From: Novosphingobium pentaromativorans US6-1
Lineage (GTDB): Bacteria > Pseudomonadota > Alphaproteobacteria > Sphingomonadales > Sphingomonadaceae
Direction: 5' to 3'
Assembly: GCF_000767465.1 (NCBI RefSeq)
Contig: NZ_CP009294.1
Coordinates: forward strand, 62,001-126,000
DNA length: 64,000 nt
Positions 26,951 to 34,634 of this stretch are shown here, in pieces. Below the pieces are notes generated by a model. That model was not told the origin of the DNA. It saw nothing but the letters and a program-made list of their open reading frames with translations, and searched no databases. The position numbers were made by a program, and so were the translations under genes. Every line of letters begins with the position of its first letter. The first letter of the stretch is position 1.

Positions 26951-26986
26951 ACTGGCGAGTAAATGAACGCTCATTCACTCGCCAGT
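26951..26986. promoter_or_regulatory. TetR-type palindromic operator between efflux operon and its regulator
   Basis: A 36-bp inverted repeat. The left half ACTGGCGAGTAAATGA and the right half match at 15 of 16 positions when reversed, around the spacer ACGC. It sits in the 115-bp divergent region, 26 bp upstream of the adaptor ATG and 54 bp upstream of the regulator, an ideal place for TetR repression of both directions. The inner AATGAxxxxTCATT matches operators seen for AcrR-like proteins. Confidence 0.82.
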
Positions 26987-27040
26987 CGAGTAGGTTTCGA
27001 AAACTAGGATTGCAAGGTGAAATAGACGGGGAGTGGTGAA

Positions 27041-27625
27041 ATGTCCGCGATCGAACACAAGCTGCCCAGTAAGGATCGCATCCTGCTTGCGGCGCGTAAG
27101 CTCTTTGGCGAAAACGGTTTTCATCGGACATCAATGTCCGAACTGGCGGCAGGGGCGGACATGTCGGTCGGTCTGATCTACCGCTCGTTCAAGAGCAAGG
27201 AAGAGATAATCGAGGCGATTGTTTGCGCCGATTTCGATCGCAAACTCGCTGAGTTCGAAAGCCTTCGGCAGAGGTTGGTCGATGGAGAGCTAACGGTCAG
27301 GCAAACTTTCGAAGAGCTCTTCCAAAAAACCATCGAGGAGAATCGAGAGGCCTTGGCATTCGACATCCTTGCGGAAGGCTTTAGAAACGGGCGAGTCGGA
27401 AGAACCATTGACGAATCGTGTCAGCGGTTTCGCGATTATTTGCGCCAATTCATACGAACTGCGAATGGCGGATTGAACAACGAAGAACTTGAGGGTGCGA
27501 CTGAGTTGGCGTTGTGCTGTCTGTTTGGTCTCGGGCATCGCAACATATCAAAGCCTCGGCTTGGCGCTGTTCAAACCGCTCGTCAGAGTGCCAGAATGGT
27601 TACAGCCGCGCTGGAAGGCCTCTGA
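27041..27625 (+). CDS. TetR/AcrR-family repressor of the RND efflux operon
   Basis: A 194-aa regulator. The N-terminal helix-turn-helix is ILLAARKLFGENGFHRTSMS followed by ELAAGADMSVGLIYRSFKSK. The C-terminal helical ligand domain (FDILAEGFRNGRVG) is variable, as usual. It is divergent from the efflux genes with the 36-bp palindrome between, so it very likely represses them and itself, released by a pump substrate. Confidence 0.9.
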   Translation: MSAIEHKLPSKDRILLAARKLFGENGFHRTSMSELAAGADMSVGLIYRSFKSKEEIIEAIVCADFDRKLAEFESLRQRLVDGELTVRQTFEELFQKTIEENREALAFDILAEGFRNGRVGRTIDESCQRFRDYLRQFIRTANGGLNNEELEGATELALCCLFGLGHRNISKPRLGAVQTARQSARMVTAALEGL

Positions 27626-28090
27626 AAAAGAGGCTACACGCAGTCAGGACTACCAGGAACTGGCCTGCGTCCTGATGGATCAACCCAGACCGGGCCGGAA
27701 AGATGCCTAGTAGCGGCGCTTCATATCGTACTGAGCCGCGCCTAGTTGATCCGGGAGATAGAGCGACGCATGGGACGGGACGGGCCTGGCGCGCAATACG
27801 ATCCGCAAGTACTTGCGCAACGGCACGGTGGAACGCGCTCGTGCCCGCATTATCACATGGCATCGTTATAGCACCAACGTCTCCCGTCCAGGTCAAGACG
27901 CGGCTCATCAACATTGCGCTTCAAATGCATAAAGTGGGCCCGGGACAGCGTTCCCGATGCAACGGATGAAGGCGGTTCTGAATGACCACCAACGGCAATC
28001 GGGTGCGGCGCAGTATTGACGCCCACGCGCTCATCTGCTTGGTCTTTCGCGCGCAACCTGCCGACCCGCACGCACCAAACGGTGCGCGAC
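27626..28090. other. Intergenic region with a probable istA remnant
   Basis: No intact gene. Around 27783-27845 a plus frame reads GLARNTIRKYLRNGTVERAR, which resembles the helix-turn-helix of IS21-type IstA proteins. Upstream and downstream sequence in the same frame is not recognisable, so this is at most a short, frame-disrupted insertion-sequence scar. It shares no sequence identity with the nearby intact istA, whose helix-turn-helix differs. Confidence 0.35.
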
Positions 28091-28939
28091 ATGAAATTCC
28101 TTGGCTTCCCAACTACCTTGTTCGTCCTTGCGTGTGCCGCTCCCACCAGTGCGCGCGAAGTCGATCTGCTGCAATTCGCGAATGCCAACGCAGTTGAGCC
28201 CGAGTCCAAATCTACCTTCGACACGCGCAGAGGCGGCGTGGCTGTTTCTACCTCCTTGCTCGACCACTTTGCAGAAGAATTGGAGGAACAAACGCAAGCA
28301 GCCGTTTTGCAGATTAGTCCTGTCGGCGGATTAATTCGATCGCGCGTCGATGATTTGAACCTGCCGCGGCAACGGTCGGCAACGGCAGGCTTGGCCTGTG
28401 ACGGTGCATCGTACACTCCAACATGGTGGCTCTCGCTCACAGCTGAGACGCGCAGATCACTGTACTTCGACACCGTCGCCCGGATCGCATGCGAACATGG
28501 TCTTCCCACTCGCCTGCTTGATGCCGTGATTGCCCAGGAGTCAGGCTACAATTCGCGCGCGATCAGTTCTGCTGGCGCCATGGGCATGATGCAGATCATG
28601 CCCGGCACCGCTCGCTCGCTTGGCCTCTCTCGTCCATTCGATCCGATCGCCAACATGCGCGCCGGTGCTCGCTACCTGCGCCAGCAACTCGACCGCTTCG
28701 GCCGCGTCGATCTCGCGCTCGCCGCGTACAACGCCGGACCCGAGCGCCGCTCATTGCGGCGCGGCACAATCCCTCGCATCCCGGAAACCATCAACTACGT
28801 GCGCACGATCACCACCAACTGGGCACGCCTCGCCGAACTTAGCCAGGGACAATCCCCATCTGTCGATCGCGCGCGGGCAGCGATGGTGGCCGTCAATTCA
28901 TCGCCCTATCGCAGCGTCGAGCTGGTCAGCTACGATTGA
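28091..28939 (+). CDS. Lytic transglycosylase (SLT/VirB1-like), conjugation-associated
   Basis: A 282-aa exported muramidase-type enzyme that opens the peptidoglycan for the secretion channel. Signal peptide is MKFLGFPTTLFVLACAAPTS. The catalytic domain has AVIAQESGYNSRAISSAGAM with the catalytic Glu, GMMQIMPGTARSLGL, and LALAAYNAGPERR. The ATG at 28091 is chosen because the signal peptide starts there; an upstream in-frame start at 28016 adds a non-signal extension. It precedes the tra region and converges with a regulator gene. Confidence 0.9.
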   Translation: MKFLGFPTTLFVLACAAPTSAREVDLLQFANANAVEPESKSTFDTRRGGVAVSTSLLDHFAEELEEQTQAAVLQISPVGGLIRSRVDDLNLPRQRSATAGLACDGASYTPTWWLSLTAETRRSLYFDTVARIACEHGLPTRLLDAVIAQESGYNSRAISSAGAMGMMQIMPGTARSLGLSRPFDPIANMRAGARYLRQQLDRFGRVDLALAAYNAGPERRSLRRGTIPRIPETINYVRTITTNWARLAELSQGQSPSVDRARAAMVAVNSSPYRSVELVSYD

Positions 28940-28997
28940 GGTGCTGGGCCGTCCCAACTGACGCGGTGTCAGCCCGAGACCTGTCGAGCCGACCAAT

Positions 28998-29519
28998 TCA
29001 TTCGAACAGTCTGTCATCGACCTCAAGCACCCGTTCCTGGTGCTTCAGCAGCATCTCGTAAGTCCGTCCCAGAGCCTCATGGATGAGCTGCGGACGGATC
29101 GATACATGCAGTTCGCCGCGGCGACACGAGAGTACTTCGCTGCAAAACCCCTTCATCGCTTCGCAGACGACCGAGATCGACGGGTCGTCATAGGCCGTTT
29201 GGTTGTGCAGGAAGACAACGCAGAACTTTGCTCGGACAGGATCGAGCTCGAGCGCATCAAACAGCCGGTCACGCAGTTCGTCGGACAGTGCGGCACCATT
29301 TCGCAGAACCTTATGGAGACGCGAGCGTCCCGCACCAATCCGGTCTGCAAGATGGCCCAGCGGCAGTGCCTGTTTCGCGGCCTGCTCAATAATGAGAAGC
29401 TTGTAGCGGTCCTGCTCAGTAAGCGGTTTTTTGGTTGGTCCGAACGAAAATGCGGAAGGCTCATCTGCCGATGGGCGCGGCATGAATACCGTATCAGGCG
29501 TCAAGGAACGATGCGGCAT
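28998..29519 (-). CDS. Putative helix-turn-helix regulator beside the tra operon
   Basis: A 173-aa protein. The central part (KQALPLGHLADRIGAGRSRL followed by HKVLRNGAALSDELRDRLFD) looks like an Xre-type helix-turn-helix with a repressor-like second half. The C-terminal half (AKFCVVFLHNQTAYDD) is unrecognised. The ATG at 29519 has GGGAGG 8 nt upstream and is preferred over a TTG at 29615. It is divergent from traA and downstream of a second small gene, and is probably a regulator of transfer; this is inference. Confidence 0.6.
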   Translation of the reverse strand: MPHRSLTPDTVFMPRPSADEPSAFSFGPTKKPLTEQDRYKLLIIEQAAKQALPLGHLADRIGAGRSRLHKVLRNGAALSDELRDRLFDALELDPVRAKFCVVFLHNQTAYDDPSISVVCEAMKGFCSEVLSCRRGELHVSIRPQLIHEALGRTYEMLLKHQERVLEVDDRLFE

Positions 29520-29611
29520 CGAACGACCCTCCCGAACCAATCGCTCTATGGGATGCCATAAGATGTCAAGTGGGTAGAACCCAGTATCTTTGCGAATAAT
29601 TCGCAGAAAAA

Positions 29612-30004
29612 TCAAAGGAGTTTATTTGTCCGGACCAGCCAGACTACGAAGGCAATCACGACCCGGTCGTGCATAACCCGGCCACAAGTCTCGGCGATCC
29701 TGTGGCGGACTGCATCGTAATCTTCGATCCAGTCGGGTTTGACTTCGAGCCAGATCGAGATGGAGCCTTCAAGCGGAAGGCCTGAGATGAACTTCTCAAC
29801 CTCCTCGCGCGCAATTTCAAGGCCTTTCGCGCGTGCGCAGGCATGCTGTACGGTCGAGCGCAGGCTCTGGAAACGGCCGGTCGACTTGGAAAATTCGCAC
29901 ATGGCATCGGCCAGAAGCGCGAAGCATTCCTGGCTCACGGTTATGCGGATGTTGCGCGTTCCGCCTGCCACCAACATCAACTCCAAGCGCGATCCTGCGC
30001 CCAT
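29612..30004 (-). CDS. Small protein divergent from traA, possible transfer regulator
   Basis: A 130-aa protein. The N-terminal RNIRITVSQECFALLADAMC segment could be a ribbon-helix-helix DNA-binding region, but the match is weak. The C-terminus contains a hydrophobic stretch (RVVIAFVVWLVR). No clear ribosome site precedes the ATG, so an internal ATG ten codons later is possible. Its position, divergent from the pilin gene across a palindrome-rich region, suggests control of conjugation. I do not recognise the family. Confidence 0.5.
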   Translation of the reverse strand: MGAGSRLELMLVAGGTRNIRITVSQECFALLADAMCEFSKSTGRFQSLRSTVQHACARAKGLEIAREEVEKFISGLPLEGSISIWLEVKPDWIEDYDAVRHRIAETCGRVMHDRVVIAFVVWLVRTNKLL

Positions 30005-30319
30005 GAGTATGATCGAGAACCGTTAATATCCCGAGTCGCCGCACTTCGGCTGCGATTCGCATTGCCCGAGTTCCAATATGGCACTCGTGATTTCCTTTTC
30101 GGAAATTGTAAATTGTCTGCGCGGAACTCTCGGTTTGCCGATCCGGCATCTGCCGTTTCCAATACGGAAATTGCGACCCCCTTCGCATTCCCGATTCTGC
30201 AATCCATGTCCCGCGAAGTCGGTTGCCGGTCGTCCTGCCGATTGCCCGGCGAGCCCGATCGCTGTCCTTTTGACCTGGCCCCGCGAACAACGCGGCTGAA
30301 GCAGCGAAAGGACGAAGCG
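30005..30319. promoter_or_regulatory. Control region of the transfer operon with three related palindromes
   Basis: This 315-bp spacer holds three inverted repeats sharing the pattern TTCC-N5-GG: centres at about 30077 (GAGTTCC / GGCACTC), 30098 (ATTTCC / GGAAAT) and 30163 (TTTCC / GGAAA). The first two are 21 bp apart, two helical turns, so proteins bound there would lie on one face of the DNA. No sharp -35/-10 pair was identified. The sites probably bind one of the two divergent small proteins and set traA expression. Confidence 0.6.
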
Positions 30320-30646
30320 ATGCAATTGACGATCAAGGGGATGGGCAAAGTGAAGGGCCAGGCACTCGCGCAAGGCGTGGCGGCATTCGCCATCGCGGGT
30401 CTGGTGGGCAGCAGCGCGGCCTTTGCCGGCGCGGACGGGACGTTCAACACCGCACTCACGGCATTCACCGGCTTCCTCGAAGGCTCGGGCGGCAAGATCA
30501 TCACCGTGCTTTCGCTTGCCGGCGGCATTGTCGGGCTCGCCTCGGGCCGTTTCAGCCTCGGTCAGGTCGCGATCCCCGTCGGCGTCGGGGTCGGCGCTGG
30601 CACGGGCGTGCCGATCGTCACCGCCGCGGTCACCGCGACGATCTGA
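30320..30646 (+). CDS. traA: F-type conjugative pilin TraA
   Basis: A 108-aa propilin. The leader of about 36 residues ends LVGSSAAFA and is followed by mature GADGTFNTALTAF of about 72 aa. The mature part has two hydrophobic helices (KIITVLSLAGGIVGLAS and QVAIPVGVGVGAGTG to the end) joined by a short basic loop GRF, as in F and VirB2 pilins. It is the first gene of the tra operon. No traQ or traX is present in the window; an S26 peptidase gene further down is the likely processing enzyme. An upstream extension of this frame is not used. Confidence 0.85.
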   Translation: MQLTIKGMGKVKGQALAQGVAAFAIAGLVGSSAAFAGADGTFNTALTAFTGFLEGSGGKIITVLSLAGGIVGLASGRFSLGQVAIPVGVGVGAGTGVPIVTAAVTATI

Positions 30647-30721
30647 TCCATTCACAGCTTCCGGCTCAAGGGGTTCACGCATGGCCCCCGCGCCGGAACA
30701 GCCAAGAGGGTGGCGGCGGCA

Positions 30722-31006
30722 ATGAACCGGTACACGGTCCCAGCACATCTCGATGACCCGGAGCTGATCGGCTTCTGGACGCTCGACGAGTTCATCGCGA
30801 TGATCGTGCCCTTCGCCTGGGGCGTCCTGTCTCAACATATTCTGATTGGGCTCTTTGCAAGCGTGCTGGCCTGGTGGGGATTGCGCAAGTTGAAGGCAGG
30901 CCGCGCGGTCTCGTGGATCATCCACACCGCCTACTGGTACCTGCCGGGCTCCTTCATGGGCCTCAAGGCGACGCCACCCTCGCACCTTCGCGTGATGGCA
31001 GGCTGA
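30722..31006 (+). CDS. traL: Type IV secretion protein TraL
   Basis: A 94-aa inner-membrane protein (VirB3-like) of the F-type pilus assembly apparatus. It starts MNRYTVPAHLDDPELIGFWT with a following hydrophobic helix (IAMIVPFAWGVLSQHILIG) and the conserved end YWYLPGSFMGLKATPPSHLR. GGCGGCGG upstream is a poor ribosome site; the ATG at 30722 matches the family start. Followed by traE after one base. Confidence 0.88.
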   Translation: MNRYTVPAHLDDPELIGFWTLDEFIAMIVPFAWGVLSQHILIGLFASVLAWWGLRKLKAGRAVSWIIHTAYWYLPGSFMGLKATPPSHLRVMAG

Positions 31007-31007
31007 G

Positions 31008-31580
31008 ATGGACCTCTCGATCTCGCATGGCCAGGCGCAGCGCTTGCTTCGCCAGCGCAATCTCCTAGCGATCGGCTGCGCGCTGCTGTTCGGGGTCTGC
31101 GTGCTGCTAACGCTGACCGCAGCAAGCCGCGACCGCGAAGTGGTGCTCCAGCCAGTGCTCGCAAAGCCGCTGACGCTTTCCTCAAGCCATGTCGACAAGG
31201 ACTATCTCGAGCTGGTCACGCGCGATGCCGCGCTGCTCACGCTCAATCGCTCGCCTTCGAACCTGCAGTACTGGATGGAATCGATCCTCGAGATCACCGA
31301 TCCCAGAACCCACGGCCGGATGAAGGCCGAACTGATGAAGATCATGAGCGAGCAGAACGGCTCGAACGTCTCTCAGTACTTCACGATTGAAAAACTCACT
31401 GTCGATCCCGAGGAGCTGACCAGCGAGGTCAATGGCATACTCCACACCGTGGTTGGTTCGAAGGAAGTGACCGCCGAGGCGCGCACCTTTCGCTACGTCT
31501 GGTCCTATTCTGGTGTGAGCCTCAAGCTCGCCGGGTTCGGACAGGTGACCGACAAGGACAAGAGCGGAGGCGAGGCATGA
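31008..31580 (+). CDS. traE: Type IV secretion protein TraE
   Basis: A 190-aa bitopic inner-membrane protein (VirB8-like). It has an N-terminal helix (LLAIGCALLFGVCVLLTLTA) and a periplasmic domain with SSSHVDKDYLELVTRDAALL and NRSPSNLQYWMESIL, as in F TraE. It belongs to the pilus assembly core. Its stop overlaps the traK start by 4 bp. Confidence 0.88.
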   Translation: MDLSISHGQAQRLLRQRNLLAIGCALLFGVCVLLTLTAASRDREVVLQPVLAKPLTLSSSHVDKDYLELVTRDAALLTLNRSPSNLQYWMESILEITDPRTHGRMKAELMKIMSEQNGSNVSQYFTIEKLTVDPEELTSEVNGILHTVVGSKEVTAEARTFRYVWSYSGVSLKLAGFGQVTDKDKSGGEA

Positions 31581-32386
31581 TCGCGCCGCTCTCCTTCAAT
31601 CTCGCCTGGTGCCTAGTTGGTGTCGGCAGCGCACTTGCCGGAAGGCCGCTCGCCTTCGCCGGCCGCCCGATCGGGGCAATGCTCATCGCGATCGGGCTTG
31701 CAAGCCTCGCAAGCCCGGCGCTGGCCGACCAGAACGTGCTCACCGCCGACAATGGCACGGTGCAATGTGTCGCGTCGGCCAAGGATCTGACTCGTATCAG
31801 CCTTGCCGGCGACCAGTTCGCCTCGGTTTCCAAGATATCGACCGGCAATCCGGCCGAAGACTTCAAGATCGTCAACGAGCCGGTGCGCGGCGACATCTAC
31901 ATATCCGTGCCAGACGGGTTTCCGCGCGCGGCGATCTCGTTCTTTGGCACGACCCGCAAGGGCTATGTCTACAAGTTCGTCTGCCAGGTGCGAGGGCAGG
32001 ACGCCGAGCAGGTCTTCGTTGCCAACGAGGCGATCGCTCAAGACAGCGCGCGCGACTGGGAACTGCGCACATCGCCCGAGGACGCCGCCGTTCGGCTTGC
32101 CCAGGCGATGTACCGCGGCGAACCCATCGATGGCTACGACATGCGCGCTTCGGTGCTTGAGCCGGTGCGGCTTGGCCCGCTCGAAGTCCAGCAGGTCGGC
32201 GAATGGCGCGGCGCGGAACTGAAGGGCCTGGTGCTCAAGGTGCGCAATGCCGGACGCACGGCGCAGAACCTCGATGAGACCATGCTCGCCGCGCGCGGCA
32301 GCCTTGCCTTCATGACCCCCGTGAGCGCCATCGGCCCCGGCGAGGAAACCGCCGTCTACCTCATCCAGTCGAACGGAGCCCGCTGA
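31577..32386 (+). CDS. traK: Type IV secretion protein TraK
   Basis: A 269-aa periplasmic/outer-membrane complex protein (VirB9-like secretin relative). The signal region is long (a first hydrophobic part near residues 7-20, then MLIAIGLASLASPALA); an internal ATG at 31679 would give a compact signal peptide. The body includes the GYVYKFVCQVRG and VRLGPLEVQQVGEWRGAELK segments. It forms the outer-membrane core with TraV and TraB. Overlaps both neighbours. Confidence 0.86.
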   Translation: MIAPLSFNLAWCLVGVGSALAGRPLAFAGRPIGAMLIAIGLASLASPALADQNVLTADNGTVQCVASAKDLTRISLAGDQFASVSKISTGNPAEDFKIVNEPVRGDIYISVPDGFPRAAISFFGTTRKGYVYKFVCQVRGQDAEQVFVANEAIAQDSARDWELRTSPEDAAVRLAQAMYRGEPIDGYDMRASVLEPVRLGPLEVQQVGEWRGAELKGLVLKVRNAGRTAQNLDETMLAARGSLAFMTPVSAIGPGEETAVYLIQSNGAR

Positions 32387-33762
32387 TGGACCTGCGTCGC
32401 CTCTTTCAAAAAAGACCAAAGGCTCTCGATCATGCCGATGACGGGTTCGGCGAAGATGACGACGATACCGCACCGCTCGGCGATGCCATGGCGGCCAACG
32501 ATGCCGCGCGGCGCAAGCAGATGCTGCTGCTTGGCGGAGCAGGGGCGGGAGCGCTCATTATCGGCTCGCTCTACATCTTCGACGACGGTCCCGGCAAAGG
32601 CGAGGGCGAGCTTGCCGAAGCGGTCGAGGGCGTCTCGGTCGACGAGATGGTCAACAAGAACATGGCCGAGAAGGAATGGCGCGCCCAGTCCGAAGCGCAG
32701 ATGATGTCGATGGACACCAACATGCGCGCGCTGGCCGCCCGGGCCGAACGCGCCGACCAGCTCGAAGCCCAGCTCGCGCGTGAACAGGGCGGCAGCGTTT
32801 CGCCAGAAACCGAGCGCGTGCTGTCCGCCTACCAGGCGGAGAACGAACAACTGCGGGCAGCGCTCGCCGCCGCGCGCCAGTCACCGGTCGGCGGCAATGC
32901 CGGACCCACTTCGCTCTACGGGCGCACCAGCCCGCCAGGCTACCAGGTGGCGGGGAGCCCGCGCGGCAATGCCGGTAGCGCCACCCCCGCAGGACAAGCA
33001 GCCGCCGCTGCGGCGGGCCTGCAGGGGCGGAGCAGCGAGGTCGCGCTGGTCTCGTTCGGCGAGGGCGCGGTGAGCAGTAATGGCTCGCCCGTGCCGAAAG
33101 GCAATACGGTCTACACCGACAGCGCCAATTACCTGCCGCCCAATTCGATTGCTCTGGCGCGCGTCATCGTCGGGGTCGACGCCAATGCCGGCGTCCAGAG
33201 CCAGACCGATCCGCTGCCCGTGGTGCTGCGCATCACCGGGCCTGCACGCTCGGTCTACGACAATGGGCGTCTGCTCACGACCAATATTTCCGGATGCCTG
33301 GTAAACGGGGCGGCGCGCGGAGACCTTTCTTCGGAAAAGGTCTACGTCAAGCTCCAGCGCATGACCTGCCCGCAGCCCAACGGGCGCTACGCGGTCTCCG
33401 AAGTAAAGGGGTTCATAGCCTTTGGCGGCAAGACCGGGGTCAGGGGCCGGGTGGTCAGCCGCGAGGGCGCACTGGTCGGCCAGGCGTTCCTTGCCGGGCT
33501 TGCCGGAGGGTTCGGCCGCGGGTTCTCGGCAAACACCAGTTCGATCCTTACCGGCACCAATGTCACCGTCGATGGCAAGCGCCAGCGGCTCGGCACCGGC
33601 GAGATTCTCGAGGGAGGCCTCGGCGAGGGCGTCGCGACCTCGGCCGACATGGTCTCCAAATATCTGATCGAGCGGGCCGAACAGTACCAGCCCGTGATCG
33701 AGATGCCGACCGGCATCGATGTCGAAATCGTCTTCCTCGAAGGCGTGTTCATCAACGGATGA
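32386..33762 (+). CDS. traB: Type IV secretion protein TraB
   Basis: A 458-aa VirB10-like envelope-spanning protein. After a cytoplasmic acidic stretch comes a membrane helix (MLLLGGAGAGALIIGSLYIF), a coiled-coil region (RAERADQLEAQLAREQ), a Gly/Pro-rich linker and the C-terminal TrbI/VirB10 domain with LPPNSIALARVIVGVDANAG, TNISGCLVNGAARGDLSSEK and KGFIAFGGKTGVRGRVVSRE. It links the inner-membrane energy complex to the outer-membrane pore. Confidence 0.93.
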   Translation: MDLRRLFQKRPKALDHADDGFGEDDDDTAPLGDAMAANDAARRKQMLLLGGAGAGALIIGSLYIFDDGPGKGEGELAEAVEGVSVDEMVNKNMAEKEWRAQSEAQMMSMDTNMRALAARAERADQLEAQLAREQGGSVSPETERVLSAYQAENEQLRAALAAARQSPVGGNAGPTSLYGRTSPPGYQVAGSPRGNAGSATPAGQAAAAAAGLQGRSSEVALVSFGEGAVSSNGSPVPKGNTVYTDSANYLPPNSIALARVIVGVDANAGVQSQTDPLPVVLRITGPARSVYDNGRLLTTNISGCLVNGAARGDLSSEKVYVKLQRMTCPQPNGRYAVSEVKGFIAFGGKTGVRGRVVSREGALVGQAFLAGLAGGFGRGFSANTSSILTGTNVTVDGKRQRLGTGEILEGGLGEGVATSADMVSKYLIERAEQYQPVIEMPTGIDVEIVFLEGVFING

Positions 33763-33773
33763 GGAGGAAGATG

Positions 33774-34634
33774 ATGCAGTTCAAACGCCTTGGCTGGGCC
33801 CTGTCGGCCATCGCGCTCGGAAGCGGCGCCTCGCTGGTCTGGGCCAATGCCGGTGAGGGCAAGCGCGCGCAGCCTTCCAACGTCGATACGGCGGTTGCCC
33901 AGCTGCTCAAGACGCGCCTGCCACGCACGCAGGTCTCGAAGATCGATTGCCAGGTGGTCGAGGGAATCTGCGAAGTGACTGCGGGCTCGCAGCTCTTCTA
34001 TGTCGACAGGAGTGCGCGCTACCTCCTGATCGGGCGGGTCTATGACATGGAAACGCGCCAGGACCTCACCGCCGTGCGCCTGCTCGAAGTCAATCCCGAC
34101 CTGCTGGTTGGCGGCGCGGCAGGACGCCGGCGCGAAGCCGAGGACGTCGAAGCGCCCCGGCGCGGGATCAGCACGGCCGCCACAGCCAGAACGGCTGCGA
34201 CCGGCAACCCCCGGACGATGTCGCTTGCCGCACTGCCCGAGGCCGGCGGCATCGTCTGGGGCAACCCTTCGGGCAAGACAGTGACTGTCTTCAGCGATTT
34301 TCGCTGCGGCTATTGCCGCGCGCTCGCGAGTGAACTCGAAGCGATGAATGTGCGGGTGATCGAGCGGCCGATTTCGCTGCTTGGCAGCCGCGATCTGGCC
34401 AACCAGGTGTTCTGCGCGCGCGACCGGCGCAAGGCGATCAAGGCAGCCTATGCCGGGGCACCGATCATCGGCAGTAGCCCCTGCGACACCTCGCCGCTCG
34501 ATGCCAACGAGCGCTTCGCGCGCGAGCAGGGGATTGCCGGAACGCCGGTGATCGTGCGCTCTGACGGCGCGGTAATCGAAGGCTTCCGTCCGCGCGCCGT
34601 CCTCGAGACCTGGCTCAAGGGAGCCTCTTCGTGA
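33774..34634 (+). CDS. DsbC-like thiol:disulfide interchange protein of the transfer system
   Basis: A 286-aa periplasmic protein with a signal peptide (LGWALSAIALGSGASLVWAN), a DsbC N-terminal dimerization-like region (VSKIDCQVVEGICEVTAGSQ) and a thioredoxin fold with CGYC near residue 178 (FSDFRCGYCRAL) plus the cis-Pro loop GIAGTPVIV. It should form or isomerize disulfides in the Cys-rich TraN, TraU and TraH proteins. AGGAGG lies 6 nt before the ATG at 33774. It overlaps traV by 4 bp. Confidence 0.87.
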   Translation: MQFKRLGWALSAIALGSGASLVWANAGEGKRAQPSNVDTAVAQLLKTRLPRTQVSKIDCQVVEGICEVTAGSQLFYVDRSARYLLIGRVYDMETRQDLTAVRLLEVNPDLLVGGAAGRRREAEDVEAPRRGISTAATARTAATGNPRTMSLAALPEAGGIVWGNPSGKTVTVFSDFRCGYCRALASELEAMNVRVIERPISLLGSRDLANQVFCARDRRKAIKAAYAGAPIIGSSPCDTSPLDANERFAREQGIAGTPVIVRSDGAVIEGFRPRAVLETWLKGASS

